NCBI GenBank assembly: GCA_048498135.1
Contig: JBEHYO010000002.1
Span: forward strand, 67,044 to 131,043
DNA from: Dokdonella_A sp937902695
GTDB lineage: Bacteria; Pseudomonadota; Gammaproteobacteria; Xanthomonadales; Rhodanobacteraceae
DNA length: 64,000 nt
Direction of reading: 5' to 3'
In this document: positions 26,749 through 35,399 of the stretch, one piece after another
Position numbering within the stretch: position 1 is the first letter of the stretch
Layout of the letters: each line of letters opens with the position of its first letter
The notes under the pieces: model-generated
Databases searched by the model: none
What the model saw: only the letters and a program-made list of their open reading frames with translations
What the model was told of the DNA's origin: nothing
Program-made: the position numbers and the translations under genes

Positions 26749-28041
26749 TCAGGACTTCAACTCGGCCTTGAGCTTCTCGACCTCTTCCGGAAACCACTTG
26801 CCGGTCTGTTCGAGCGCGTCGGCGACGACTTGCTTTGCGTCTTCCTCGCGATGCAGCGCCTTCAGCGCCTTGACGCGAAACGTCGCGACGACGAGCCGGT
26901 TCTCGCCATACGCCTTGTCGGCCGCCTTTTCGAGCAGCGGCAGCGCTTGCGCGTGCTTGCCGCGCTCGACGAGGCTGCGGCCCCAGCGATACGGATAGAC
27001 GTAATCGTCGGGATACGCCGCAATCAGTTTCGGATAGAGCGTATCGAGCTCCCCGGTGCGCTTGGCGCGCACGAGATAGACGCGCAGATTGTCCGCGGCG
27101 TTGCGGTCCTTCTTGTAGTCGTCGGCGAGATACTTGCGCGTCGCGTCGATCGCGCGATCGAGCACGGCTTTCTCGGCCTTCGTATCGCCGATCGCCTCGT
27201 CGACGTCGGCCGTCGTGATGACGGTGCTGCGCTGATCGGCGCACGTCGGCTTCGCGACGAACACGCTCTTGTCGAGCAGCGTCTCGAGCGCGGGCTTCTG
27301 TGCCGCGAGCATCGTCTTCCGCTCGGCGTCCGGCATCTTCTCGCTCGCTTCGAGCAGGGTGTCGACGACGTACGGGCGCTCGCAGCCGAGATCGCCGGCG
27401 AGTGCGCGCTTTGCCGCCGCGACTGCGGCCGCATCGTCCTTCGCCTTCATCGCGCGCGCGAGCTCGAGACGATCGCGCCAGAGCGTGACAGTCGTGTTCT
27501 TTGCGTTCTTCGTGCGAACGCTTTCGGGCAGGCTCGCATACCAGTCGAGCCCGCCTTGGCCGTCCTTGCGCGCTTCGTACGACGCCAGCACGGTCTCGAT
27601 CGCATCGGTGGAGCCCTTCGCTGCGCTCGACTTCAGCTCATCGAGCGTGCGGCTGCCGGCAAGGATCTTCCCGACGGCCGGATAGAACTTCTCGCGCGGC
27701 TGCTCGGCGAGGATGCGGCCAAGCTCATCGCCGTTCTCGTTCAGCACGATATACGCCGGCAGCGCCTTCACCTGGAGCTTCTTCATCCACGCCGCGCCAT
27801 CGGGCGAATCGGCGTCCACTTCGGCGACGACCGTGCGCGATTCGAGCTTCTCCCACTCCGGCCCGTTCAGCACGTGCGTCATCATGAAATAGCACGAGTA
27901 GCACCACGGCGCGCCGAAATCGAGGAACACCGGCTGGTGCGTCTTCTTCGCCCGGGCGATTGCATCGTCGACGGTCTTGGGCGATTCGGCGAATGCCGCG
28001 GTCGACAGCGCGAGCGCGAGGAGTGTCAGCGGAAGTCTCAT
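26749..28041 (-). CDS. Periplasmic thioredoxin-fold protein with TPR-like C-terminus
   Basis: 430 residues. The signal peptide (cleavage AFA-E, about residue 18) is followed by a thioredoxin-fold domain containing FGAPWCYSCYFM, with the redox pair Cys47 and Cys50, and the cis-Pro loop KALPAYIVL. From about residue 150 a helical TPR-like region runs to the end. It resembles the DsbD-C/thiol:disulfide family (YyaL/SoxW-like). The ATG overlaps the stop of the prolyl oligopeptidase gene by four bases (ATGA), so the two are translated together. That suggests the pair acts on periplasmic peptides or disulfide-containing proteins; this is inference. Confidence 0.85.
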   Translation of the reverse strand: MRLPLTLLALALSTAAFAESPKTVDDAIARAKKTHQPVFLDFGAPWCYSCYFMMTHVLNGPEWEKLESRTVVAEVDADSPDGAAWMKKLQVKALPAYIVLNENGDELGRILAEQPREKFYPAVGKILAGSRTLDELKSSAAKGSTDAIETVLASYEARKDGQGGLDWYASLPESVRTKNAKNTTVTLWRDRLELARAMKAKDDAAAVAAAKRALAGDLGCERPYVVDTLLEASEKMPDAERKTMLAAQKPALETLLDKSVFVAKPTCADQRSTVITTADVDEAIGDTKAEKAVLDRAIDATRKYLADDYKKDRNAADNLRVYLVRAKRTGELDTLYPKLIAAYPDDYVYPYRWGRSLVERGKHAQALPLLEKAADKAYGENRLVVATFRVKALKALHREEDAKQVVADALEQTGKWFPEEVEKLKAELKS

Positions 28042-30191
28042 GGTCCGGTACCTTCGAGGTGAGCCCAGAGGAACGTATACGCCATCGCGTGCATGTACGC
28101 GGATTGCCTGTTGTCGGCCGCGCCGCCGTGGCCGCCTTCGGTGTTTTCGTAGAACCAGGCGTTCGTGTAGCCCATCTCGTGCATGCGCGCGGCCATCTTG
28201 CGCGCCTGCACGGGTCCGACGCGATCGTCGCTCGTCGACGTGTAGAAAAGGATCGGCGGATAGTCCTTGCCCTTGGCGACATTCTGATACGGCGAGAAGG
28301 TTTTGATGAACGCCCAGTCCTCGGGCTTGTCCGGATCGCCGTACTCGGCCATCCACGAGGCGCCGGCCGAAAGGTGCGAGTAGCGCTTCATGTCGAGCAA
28401 CGGCACCTCGCAGACGATCGCGCCGAAGAGCTCCGGATACTGCGTCAGCATGTTGCCCATCAGCAAGCCGCCATTGCTGCCGCCGAGCGCGCCGAGGTGC
28501 GCGCGCGTCGTGTAGCCGCGCTTGACGAGGTCGGCGGCGACCGCCGCGAAATCCTCGTACGCGCGCAGCCGGTTCTCGCGCAACGCCGCCTGATGCCAGC
28601 GCGGACCGTACTCGCCGCCGCCGCGGATGTTCGCGACCACGTAGACGCCGCCGCGCTCGAGCCACGAGCGTCCCACCGTGCCGCTGTAGTTCGGCACCTC
28701 GGACACCTCGAAGCCGCCGTAGCCGTAGAGCAGCGTCGGATGGCTGCCGTCGAGCTTGATCGCCTTGTTCGCGACGACGAAGTACGGAACGCGCGTGCCG
28801 TCCTTAGAGGCGACGAAGTACTGGTGCACGTCGAAGCCTTTCGCGTCGAAGAACGCAGGCATGTGCTTGATGGCCTTCGCCGTGCCCTTGCCGAGCGTGC
28901 CGTAATAGAGCGTGGTCGGCGCGAGGTAGCTCGTCACCGTCATGAAGTAGTCGTCGCTTTCATCGGCGTCGATGCCATCGGCGTCGACCGTGCTGAGCGC
29001 CGGTGCGCCGCCGAGCTTGGCGGTTTTCCACGCACCGCCAGCGCCCGGTGTCAGCACTTCCTGGCGCGAGACGACGTTGTCGAGCAGGTTCAGCAGCAGG
29101 TGGTGCCGCGTCCATGAATACTTGTCGAGCGACACCGTGGCGGTCGGCTCGAACAGCGTGACGATATCGCGCGAGCCGCCGATGAAATCGTCGAACTTCG
29201 CAGCGAGCAGCGATCCGCCCTTGAAGGTCTTGCCGCCGACGCTCCAGTCCGTGCGAAGCTGGATCAGCAGCCATTCGCGATGCGGATCGACGATCGCATC
29301 GAGCGGCACGTCGATCTTGGCGAGCGTGCCGTCGCTGCGGCGCAGGAATGTCTCGCTCGTCCAGAAGTCGATCGTGCGCTGGACGAAATCGCGCTCGTAG
29401 CCTTTGGTCGGATCGTGCCACGCATTGACGCCGAGGTCGTCCTCCTTCACGTCGAACACCGTCGTCGCCTCCGCGAGCGGCGTGCCGCGCTTCCACTCCT
29501 TCGCGATGCGCGGATAGCTCGATTTCGTCATCGAGCCCGGCCCGAAATCGGTCATCACGTAGATGCGATCGCGATCGATCCAGCCAAACTGGTTCTTCGC
29601 TTCGGCGATCTCGAAGCCGTCCTTCACGAAGGCCTTCGCGTCGAGATCGAACTCGCGACCGACGGTCGCATCGCCGCCGCCCGGCGACATCGCGAGGAGG
29701 CAGCGCCGGTAATCAGGTTTGAGGCAGTCGGCGCCGCGCCAGACCCAGCGCTTGCCCTCGGTCTTCGAGAGCGCGTCGAGATCGAGCACGGGCTCCCACT
29801 TCGGATGCGGTTTCAGGTATTCGGCGAGCGTCGTGCGCCGCCAGATGCCGAGCGGATGCGCAGCGTCCTTCCAGAAGTTGTAGTAGTGCGCGCCGAGCTT
29901 CTGCACGTACGGAATGCGCGCCTCGGAATCGAGCACTTCGAGGATGCGCGCGCGCGTCTTCTCGAACTCGGGCGTCTCGGCATAGGCCTTCGCGGTCTTC
30001 GCGTTCTCGGCATGCACCCATTCGAGCGGCTTTTCGCCGTGGATGTCCTCGAGCCAGAGGTAGGGATCTTCGACGGTCGTTTCGCTGCTCACGGCTTTCG
30101 AGGTGGGCACGGACGGCTTCTTCTCAACCGACGTGCAGGCGGCGAGAAAGGCGAGGGCGCCGACGACGACGGCGCGCGGGAGTCGGGTCAT
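28038..30191 (-). CDS. Prolyl oligopeptidase family (S9A) lipoprotein
   Basis: 717 residues. The N-terminus carries a lipobox (FLAAC, Cys19), which predicts an envelope lipoprotein. The seven-bladed propeller covers about 90-440. The alpha/beta hydrolase domain holds the nucleophile Ser572 in GALGGSNGGLL, Asp in TSTSDDRVGP and His in TEGGHGGAA. The block YGYGGFEVSEVPNYSG matches S9A enzymes. These hydrolyse proline-containing oligopeptides of up to about 30 residues. Coupled at its stop codon to the thioredoxin-fold gene downstream. Many Xanthomonadales encode several such S9 lipoproteins; substrate unknown. Confidence 0.93.
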   Translation of the reverse strand: MTRLPRAVVVGALAFLAACTSVEKKPSVPTSKAVSSETTVEDPYLWLEDIHGEKPLEWVHAENAKTAKAYAETPEFEKTRARILEVLDSEARIPYVQKLGAHYYNFWKDAAHPLGIWRRTTLAEYLKPHPKWEPVLDLDALSKTEGKRWVWRGADCLKPDYRRCLLAMSPGGGDATVGREFDLDAKAFVKDGFEIAEAKNQFGWIDRDRIYVMTDFGPGSMTKSSYPRIAKEWKRGTPLAEATTVFDVKEDDLGVNAWHDPTKGYERDFVQRTIDFWTSETFLRRSDGTLAKIDVPLDAIVDPHREWLLIQLRTDWSVGGKTFKGGSLLAAKFDDFIGGSRDIVTLFEPTATVSLDKYSWTRHHLLLNLLDNVVSRQEVLTPGAGGAWKTAKLGGAPALSTVDADGIDADESDDYFMTVTSYLAPTTLYYGTLGKGTAKAIKHMPAFFDAKGFDVHQYFVASKDGTRVPYFVVANKAIKLDGSHPTLLYGYGGFEVSEVPNYSGTVGRSWLERGGVYVVANIRGGGEYGPRWHQAALRENRLRAYEDFAAVAADLVKRGYTTRAHLGALGGSNGGLLMGNMLTQYPELFGAIVCEVPLLDMKRYSHLSAGASWMAEYGDPDKPEDWAFIKTFSPYQNVAKGKDYPPILFYTSTSDDRVGPVQARKMAARMHEMGYTNAWFYENTEGGHGGAADNRQSAYMHAMAYTFLWAHLEGTGP

Positions 30192-30274
30192 GGGTTCGAG
30201 GCTCGCGGGGACGAGCGGCCTCTATCGCAGAGGGCTGCGACGTTGTCCAGGGACTGAAGTTGGGTTGGAAAGAA

Positions 30275-30299
30275 AAAGCCCCGCGCGGGGCGGGGCTTT
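30275..30299 (-). terminator. Rho-independent terminator downstream of hppA
   Basis: A GC-rich stem AAAGCCCCG/CGGGGCTTT with a seven-base loop. On the minus strand it is followed by TTTTTC, as expected for intrinsic termination of transcripts coming from hppA. It lies about 80 bases beyond the hppA stop. Confidence 0.8.
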
Positions 30300-30321
30300 C
30301 ACGTATGCGGCGTTGAACCGG

Positions 30322-30366
30322 GTTGCCCTCCCCGGCCCTCTCCCGCGGAGCGGGAGAGGGGGGATG
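30322..30366. repeat. Palindromic intergenic repeat, family A copy 5 (half element)
   Basis: TTGCCCTCCCCGG followed by the hairpin CCCTCTCCCGCGGAGCGGGA and GAGGG. Sits between the hppA stop and its terminator. Confidence 0.8.
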
Positions 30367-30380
30367 GTGGGGTGACGCGG

Positions 30381-32441
30381 TCAGAGGAGCGGGACGAGCA
30401 GCAGCGCGACGATGTTGATGATCTTGATCAGCGGGTTCACCGCCGGGCCGGCCGTGTCCTTGTACGGATCGCCGACCGTGTCGCCGGTGACGGCCGCCTT
30501 GTGCGCGTCCGAGCCCTTGCCGCCGAAATTGCCGTCCTCGATGTATTTCTTCGCGTTGTCCCAGGCGCCGCCGCCGGTCGTCATCGAGATCGCGACGAAG
30601 AGGCCGGTCACGATCGTGCCGATCAGAACGCCGCCGAGCGCCTGCGCGCCGGCGAGCGTGCCGCCCGCGAGGTATTTGAAGCCGAACGCGACGACGATCG
30701 GCACCAGCACCGGCAGGATCGACGGAATCATCATTTCCTTGATCGCCGCCTTGGTCAGCATGTCGACCGCGCGCGAGTAGTCGGGCTTGGTCTTGCCTTC
30801 CATGATGCCGGAGATCTCGCGGAACTGGCGGCGCACTTCCTCGACGACGCTGCCGGCCGCGCGGCCGACCGCTTCCATCGCCATCGACGCGAACAGGAAC
30901 GGGATCAATCCGCCGATCAGGAGGCCGATGATGACGAGATGGTTCGAGAGATCGAACGTGAAGATCTGGTCCGGATGCTCGACGCCGAGCTTGTGCGTGT
31001 AGTCGGCAAAAAGAACCAGCGCGGCGAGGCCGGCCGAGCCGATCGCGTAGCCCTTGGTCACCGCCTTCGTCGTGTTGCCGACCGCGTCGAGCGGATCGGT
31101 CACGTTGCGGACTTCCTTCGGGAGCTCCGCCATCTCGGCGATGCCGCCCGCGTTGTCGGTGATCGGCCCATACGCATCGAGCGCGACGATCATGCCGGTC
31201 ATCGACAGCATCGCGGTCGCCGCGATGGCGATGCCGTAGAGGCCCGCGAGGTGATACGCGCCCCAGATCGCGGCGCACACCGCGAGCACCGGCAGTGCAG
31301 TCGACTTCATCGAGATGCCGAGGCCCGCGATGATGTTCGTCGCGTGGCCCGTCGTCGACGCCTTGGCGACATGACGCACCGGCGCGAACTCGGTCGCCGT
31401 GTAGTACTCGGTGATCCAGACCATCGCGCCGGTCAGCACGAGGCCGATGACCGCGCAGCCGAAGATGTTCCAGACGCCGTACGTCGAGCTCGCCATCAGC
31501 TGCTGCGTGACCGGAATGAACGCGATCAGCGCGAGCACGGCCGAGACGATCACGCCCTTGTAGAGCGCGTTCATGATCTTGCCGCCGCTGCTCGTCTTCA
31601 CGAAGAACGTGCCGATGATCGACGCGATGATCGAGACGCCGCCGAGCACGAGCGGATAGAGCACGCCGTTCGGGCCCGCGTCGGTCGCCATGACGCCGCC
31701 GAGCAGCATCGTCGCGATCAGCGTGACCGCGTAGGTTTCGAAGAGGTCCGCCGCCATGCCGGCGCAGTCGCCGACGTTGTCGCCGACGTTGTCCGCGATC
31801 ACCGCCGGATTGCGCGGATCGTCTTCCGGAATCCCGGCCTCGACCTTGCCGACGAGGTCGGCGCCGACGTCGGCGCCCTTCGTGAAGATGCCGCCGCCGA
31901 GGCGCGCGAAGATCGAGATCAGCGAGGAGCCGAACGCGAGGCCGACGAGCGCGTGCAGCGCGCCATCCTGCGTGTAGCCCGCGTGGTGCGTCAGCACGAT
32001 GAAATAGCCCGCGACGCCGAGGAGCGCAAGGCCGACGACGAGCATGCCGGTGATCGCGCCGCCGCGGAACGCGACCGCGAGCGCCGCCGGAATGCCCGAG
32101 CGCGCCGCCTCGGCCGTGCGCACGTTGGCGCGCACCGAGATGTTCATGCCGATGTAGCCGGTCAGGCCCGAGAGGATCGCGCCGATCGCAAAGCCGATCG
32201 CCGTGCCCCAGTCGAGCGCGAAGCCGATCACGACGAGCAGCACCACGCCGACGATCGCGATCGTCGTGTACTGGCGGTTGAGATACGCGCGCGCGCCTTC
32301 CTGGATCGCGGCCGCGATCTGCTGCATGCGCTCGTTGCCGGCCGGCTTGGCCAGGATCCAGCGGATCGACCAGACACCGTAGAGAATCGCCAGGACCGCG
32401 CAGATGAGCGCGATCAGAAGCCCGTATTGCTGGAACAGCAT
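30381..32441 (-). CDS. hppA: Membrane-bound H+-translocating pyrophosphatase
   Basis: 686 residues with about 16 transmembrane helices. The catalytic signature GADVGADLVGKVEAGIPEDD is intact, followed by NPAVIADNVGDNVGDCAGMA. The later motif GNTTKAVTKG has Lys where K+-dependent enzymes have Ala, so this should be the K+-independent, proton-pumping type. It couples PPi hydrolysis to proton export across the inner membrane and can run in reverse. GGGAGGG precedes the ATG. The frame is open further upstream, but that part lies in repeat A6. pfp is the next gene upstream on the same strand, the arrangement known from methanotrophs, and a terminator lies downstream. Confidence 0.97.
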   Translation of the reverse strand: MLFQQYGLLIALICAVLAILYGVWSIRWILAKPAGNERMQQIAAAIQEGARAYLNRQYTTIAIVGVVLLVVIGFALDWGTAIGFAIGAILSGLTGYIGMNISVRANVRTAEAARSGIPAALAVAFRGGAITGMLVVGLALLGVAGYFIVLTHHAGYTQDGALHALVGLAFGSSLISIFARLGGGIFTKGADVGADLVGKVEAGIPEDDPRNPAVIADNVGDNVGDCAGMAADLFETYAVTLIATMLLGGVMATDAGPNGVLYPLVLGGVSIIASIIGTFFVKTSSGGKIMNALYKGVIVSAVLALIAFIPVTQQLMASSTYGVWNIFGCAVIGLVLTGAMVWITEYYTATEFAPVRHVAKASTTGHATNIIAGLGISMKSTALPVLAVCAAIWGAYHLAGLYGIAIAATAMLSMTGMIVALDAYGPITDNAGGIAEMAELPKEVRNVTDPLDAVGNTTKAVTKGYAIGSAGLAALVLFADYTHKLGVEHPDQIFTFDLSNHLVIIGLLIGGLIPFLFASMAMEAVGRAAGSVVEEVRRQFREISGIMEGKTKPDYSRAVDMLTKAAIKEMMIPSILPVLVPIVVAFGFKYLAGGTLAGAQALGGVLIGTIVTGLFVAISMTTGGGAWDNAKKYIEDGNFGGKGSDAHKAAVTGDTVGDPYKDTAGPAVNPLIKIINIVALLLVPLL

Positions 32442-32547
32442 CGAACCCTCCCGTGAGACGCAGGAAATTGGTAACGAAAGCGGGAAACCCGCGCCGAGTA
32501 TAGCCACGTGGCGAGAAATCGCGCACTGCGGCGGTGCAGCACCACGT

Positions 32548-32659
32548 TTTCCCTTCTCCCGCTTGCGGGAGAAGGTGCCGAAGGCGGATGAGGGCGCTCT
32601 TGAGGCGGCGAACCAGCGTGCCCTCACCCCAGCCCTCTCCCGCAAGCGGGAGAGGGGGA
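32548..32659. repeat. Palindromic intergenic repeat, family A copy 6 (full element)
   Basis: CCTTCTCCCGCTTGCGGGAG with its arm AAGG, the GTGCCGAAGGCGGATGAGGG module, GGCGGCGAACC, GTGCCCTCACCCC and the hairpin CCCTCTCCCGCAAGCGGGAG. A complete two-hairpin copy in the pfp-hppA gap. Confidence 0.85.
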
Positions 32660-32690
32660 ACCGCGGGCGGGCGGGAGGGAAAGTCGCGCC

Positions 32691-33953
32691 CTACTTGTCC
32701 TCGATCGAGTACTTCGGGAGCTTCTTCTTCAAGCGCACGTTCTTGAGCCTGACGTAGTCCGGAATCCCGTCCTTGCCGTACTTCGGCGGATCCTCGCCAC
32801 GGATCAGCGGCCCCAAGTATTTCCGCGCGGCCGCCGTGATCCCGTAGCCGTCCTTCGTGATGTACGACGGCGGCAGCTTCTTCTCGTGGTTCGCGATCTT
32901 TTCGAGCGGCGCCGACTCGATCTTCCAGCGATACGGCGTATCCGACGTCCGCACGATGACCGGCATCACCGCGTTCTGGCCCTTCATCGCGTACTCGACC
33001 GCCGCCTTGCCGACTGCGTAGGCCTGCTCCGCATCGACCTTCGACGCGAGATGCCGCGCCGAGCGCTGCAGGTAATCCGGCAGCGCCCAGTGGTACTTGT
33101 AGCCGAGCTTCGATTTCACGAGCTGCGCGATCACCGGCGCGGCACCCCCGAGCTGCGTGTGCCCGAACGCATCGCGCGTCCCGGCCTCGGCGAGGAACTG
33201 GCCCGCCGCGTTCCTGACGCCCTCGGACACGACGACCGTGCAATAGCCGACGCGCTCGACCGTCGCCTTCACGCGCGCGAGGAACCGGTCCTCGTCGAAC
33301 GCGATTTCCGGAAACAGGATCACGTGCGGCGGCTCGCCGGCCTTGCGTGCCGCGAGCCCGGCCGCGGCCGCGATCCAGCCCGCATGGCGGCCCATGACCT
33401 CGATCACGAATACCTTGGTCGACGACTCGCACATCGACTCGACATCGAGGCTCGCCTCCTGCACCGAGATCGCCGTGTACTTCGCGACCGAGCCGAACCC
33501 GGGGCAGCAGTCCGTCACGGCGAGGTCGTTGTCGACGGTCTTCGGCACGCCGATCGTCGCGATCGGGTAGCCGAGCGCCTTGCCGATCTGCGAGATCTTG
33601 AGGGCGGTGTCGGCCGAATCGTTGCCGCCGTTATAGAGAAACCAGCGGATGTCGTGCGCCTTGAACACCTCGATCAGGCGCTCGTACTGCGCGCGACTGG
33701 TCTCGATCGACTTCAATTTGTAACGGCACGAGCCGAACGCGCCGCCCGGGGTGCGGCGTAACGCCGCAATCGCCGCCGTCGATTCCTTCGTCGTGTCAAT
33801 GAGGTCTTCGCGCAGCGCGCCGATGATGCCGTTGCGGGCGGCGAGGACGCGCACGCCCTTTTTGCGTGCCGTTTCGATGACACCGGCCGCGCTCGCGTTG
33901 ATGACCGCGGTGACGCCGCCCGATTGCGCGTACAAGAGGTTGCCTTTAGCCAT
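32691..33953 (-). CDS. pfp: PPi-dependent 6-phosphofructokinase
   Basis: 420 residues. Interconverts fructose 6-phosphate and fructose 1,6-bisphosphate using pyrophosphate. The nucleotide/PPi site reads NGGNDSADT (residues 108-116); Asn112 stands where many PPi enzymes have Asp. GVPKTVDNDL (135-144) has the Lys after Pro that replaces the Gly of ATP-dependent enzymes. MGRHAGW (187-193) is the conserved sugar-phosphate motif. The reaction is reversible, so the enzyme serves both glycolysis and gluconeogenesis. The ATG at 33953 is the family start; the frame upstream is antisense to adk. hppA follows on the same strand after repeat A6. adk is divergent, 106 bases away. Confidence 0.94.
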   Translation of the reverse strand: MAKGNLLYAQSGGVTAVINASAAGVIETARKKGVRVLAARNGIIGALREDLIDTTKESTAAIAALRRTPGGAFGSCRYKLKSIETSRAQYERLIEVFKAHDIRWFLYNGGNDSADTALKISQIGKALGYPIATIGVPKTVDNDLAVTDCCPGFGSVAKYTAISVQEASLDVESMCESSTKVFVIEVMGRHAGWIAAAAGLAARKAGEPPHVILFPEIAFDEDRFLARVKATVERVGYCTVVVSEGVRNAAGQFLAEAGTRDAFGHTQLGGAAPVIAQLVKSKLGYKYHWALPDYLQRSARHLASKVDAEQAYAVGKAAVEYAMKGQNAVMPVIVRTSDTPYRWKIESAPLEKIANHEKKLPPSYITKDGYGITAAARKYLGPLIRGEDPPKYGKDGIPDYVRLKNVRLKKKLPKYSIEDK

Positions 33954-34059
33954 AAATCTCCCGATTGACGTCGTTTGACACGTTTCCGGCCAGCGGCTAG
34001 CGTTGCTTGGAAGGATCACAAGTCTAGCCTCAGCGGCGCGGCGGCCGCATTGGAGCCAC

Positions 34060-34638
34060 ATGCGACTCGTCTTACTCGGGGCACCCGGCTCGGGCAAGGG
34101 CACCCAGGCCGCGATGCTGAAGGCTGCGCTCAAGGTGCCGCACATCTCGACGGGCGATCTGTTGCGTGCGGCCGTCAAGGCGGGCACGCCGCTCGGCCTC
34201 AAGGCCAAGGCGGTCATGGAGGCCGGCAAGCTCGTCTCCGACGACATCGTGCTCGGCATGCTCGAGGAGCGCATCACGCAGCCCGATGCGGACGGCGGCT
34301 TCATCCTCGACGGCTACCCGCGCAACGTCGCCCAGTGCGAAGCGCTCGAAAGACTCCTCGCGCGCATCGGCCAGCCGCTCGACATCGCGGTCAAGCTCAA
34401 GGTGCCGAGCGAGCTGATCGTCGACCGCATCGCCGGACGCGCGGCCGCCGAGGGCCGCAAGGACGACACGCCCGAAACCGTGCGCGAGCGTCTGCGCGTC
34501 TACGCCGAACAGACCGCGCCGGTCGCCGAGCACTTCGGCACGATCGGACGCCTTCGCATCGTCGATGGCGTCGGCGACGTCGATGCGGTGTTCAAGCGCA
34601 TTCTCGCCGCGCTTCCCGGCGAGCTCACCGGTGCCTGA
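34060..34638 (+). CDS. adk: Adenylate kinase
   Basis: 192 residues. P-loop GAPGSGKGT (residues 7-15), the AMP-binding STGDLLRAAV (about 30-39) and DGYPRN (about 83-88) are all present. The lid is short, without the zinc-binding insertion, as in other Xanthomonadales (about 187 residues). It catalyses ATP + AMP = 2 ADP in the cytosol. The frame is open upstream to 34003, but the family start is MRLVLLGAPGSG. AMP made by PPi-releasing synthetases is returned to the ADP pool here, which fits its place beside the PPi-using genes. The next gene starts 82 bases downstream on the same strand. Confidence 0.97.
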   Translation: MRLVLLGAPGSGKGTQAAMLKAALKVPHISTGDLLRAAVKAGTPLGLKAKAVMEAGKLVSDDIVLGMLEERITQPDADGGFILDGYPRNVAQCEALERLLARIGQPLDIAVKLKVPSELIVDRIAGRAAAEGRKDDTPETVRERLRVYAEQTAPVAEHFGTIGRLRIVDGVGDVDAVFKRILAALPGELTGA

Positions 34639-34720
34639 GCGCGATCCGGCTTCGGCTTCGCGCACGCGGTCTCCCGAAAACAGCGCGGACCCGTCCGTCG
34701 CGCGTCGGCGCGGTGACGAC

Positions 34721-35263
34721 ATGAACGATTACGAATCCCCACTGGCCCGGCTCGCGATCCTCGTGCGCGACATCTGTCAGCTGCGCCGCGGGCCGGAGGA
34801 CATGCCGTATTCGAGGCGGCTTCTGGTCGTGCTGATCGGCGCGAGCACGGGGCTCGATCTACTCACCGAGCGCGTGCTCGGCGGTCACGATGCGCTGGCG
34901 CGCTCGCTCGTCTCGACGACGCTCGTGCTCGCGCTCTGCTGGATCGCGCTCGCGGTGCGCCAGCTCGGCAACCGCTACGTGCAGACCGCCAGCGCGCTCG
35001 TCGCATGCGGCATCGTGTTCTCGCTGCTCGTGCTGCCGCTCGCGACGCTCGCCCGCCCGATGCCGGGCGATGCGCAGCTGACGCCGCTGCAGACGCTGCT
35101 CGTCTGGGCGACGTTCGCCGTCTTCGTCTGGAGCGTGCTCGTCGACGCGCACATCATCCGCCGCGCGCTCGATGCGCCGTTCGGGCTCGGCGTCGCGCTC
35201 GCGCTCGCGTGGACGATCGCCGACTGGGCGCTCGGGCACGCGCTGTTCGATGCGGCCGGATGA
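34721..35263 (+). CDS. Integral membrane protein of unknown function
   Basis: 180 residues with about five hydrophobic helices (roughly 30-50, 63-83, 90-112, 128-148 and 155-175). I recognise no family motif. The organisation, a small polytopic protein following adk, is seen in related genomes but tells nothing about function. A GTG at 34631, overlapping the end of adk, would add a 30-residue Arg/Ser-rich leader; the ATG at 34721 is preferred because it leads directly into a plausible cytosolic start. Repeat A7 lies immediately downstream. Confidence 0.7.
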   Translation: MNDYESPLARLAILVRDICQLRRGPEDMPYSRRLLVVLIGASTGLDLLTERVLGGHDALARSLVSTTLVLALCWIALAVRQLGNRYVQTASALVACGIVFSLLVLPLATLARPMPGDAQLTPLQTLLVWATFAVFVWSVLVDAHIIRRALDAPFGLGVALALAWTIADWALGHALFDAAG

Positions 35264-35275
35264 ATCCCATCTTTT

Positions 35276-35380
35276 TCCCCTCTCCCGCTCGCGGGAGAGG
35301 GTAGGGTGAGGGCAGGCGCGCGATGCGCTTTCACACGATTGCCCTCACCCCGGCCCTCTCCCGCAAGCGGGAGAGGGGGA
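35276..35380. repeat. Palindromic intergenic repeat, family A copy 7 (full element)
   Basis: CCCCTCTCCCGCTCGCGGGA hairpin, GTAGGGTGAGGGC, spacer, TTGCCCTCACCCC, then CCCTCTCCCGCAAGCGGGAG with GAGGGGGA. The terminal GAGAGGGGGA lies five bases ahead of an ATG at 35386 and about 20 ahead of the mpl TTG, so it may act as the ribosome-binding sequence. Confidence 0.85.
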
Positions 35381-35399
35381 CCTGCATGAGCAATACACC

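Noticed and set aside
30124..33432. An 1102-residue open frame on the minus strand
   Set aside because: Overlaps hppA and pfp in another frame; Arg/Gly/Asp-rich text of a high-GC shadow.
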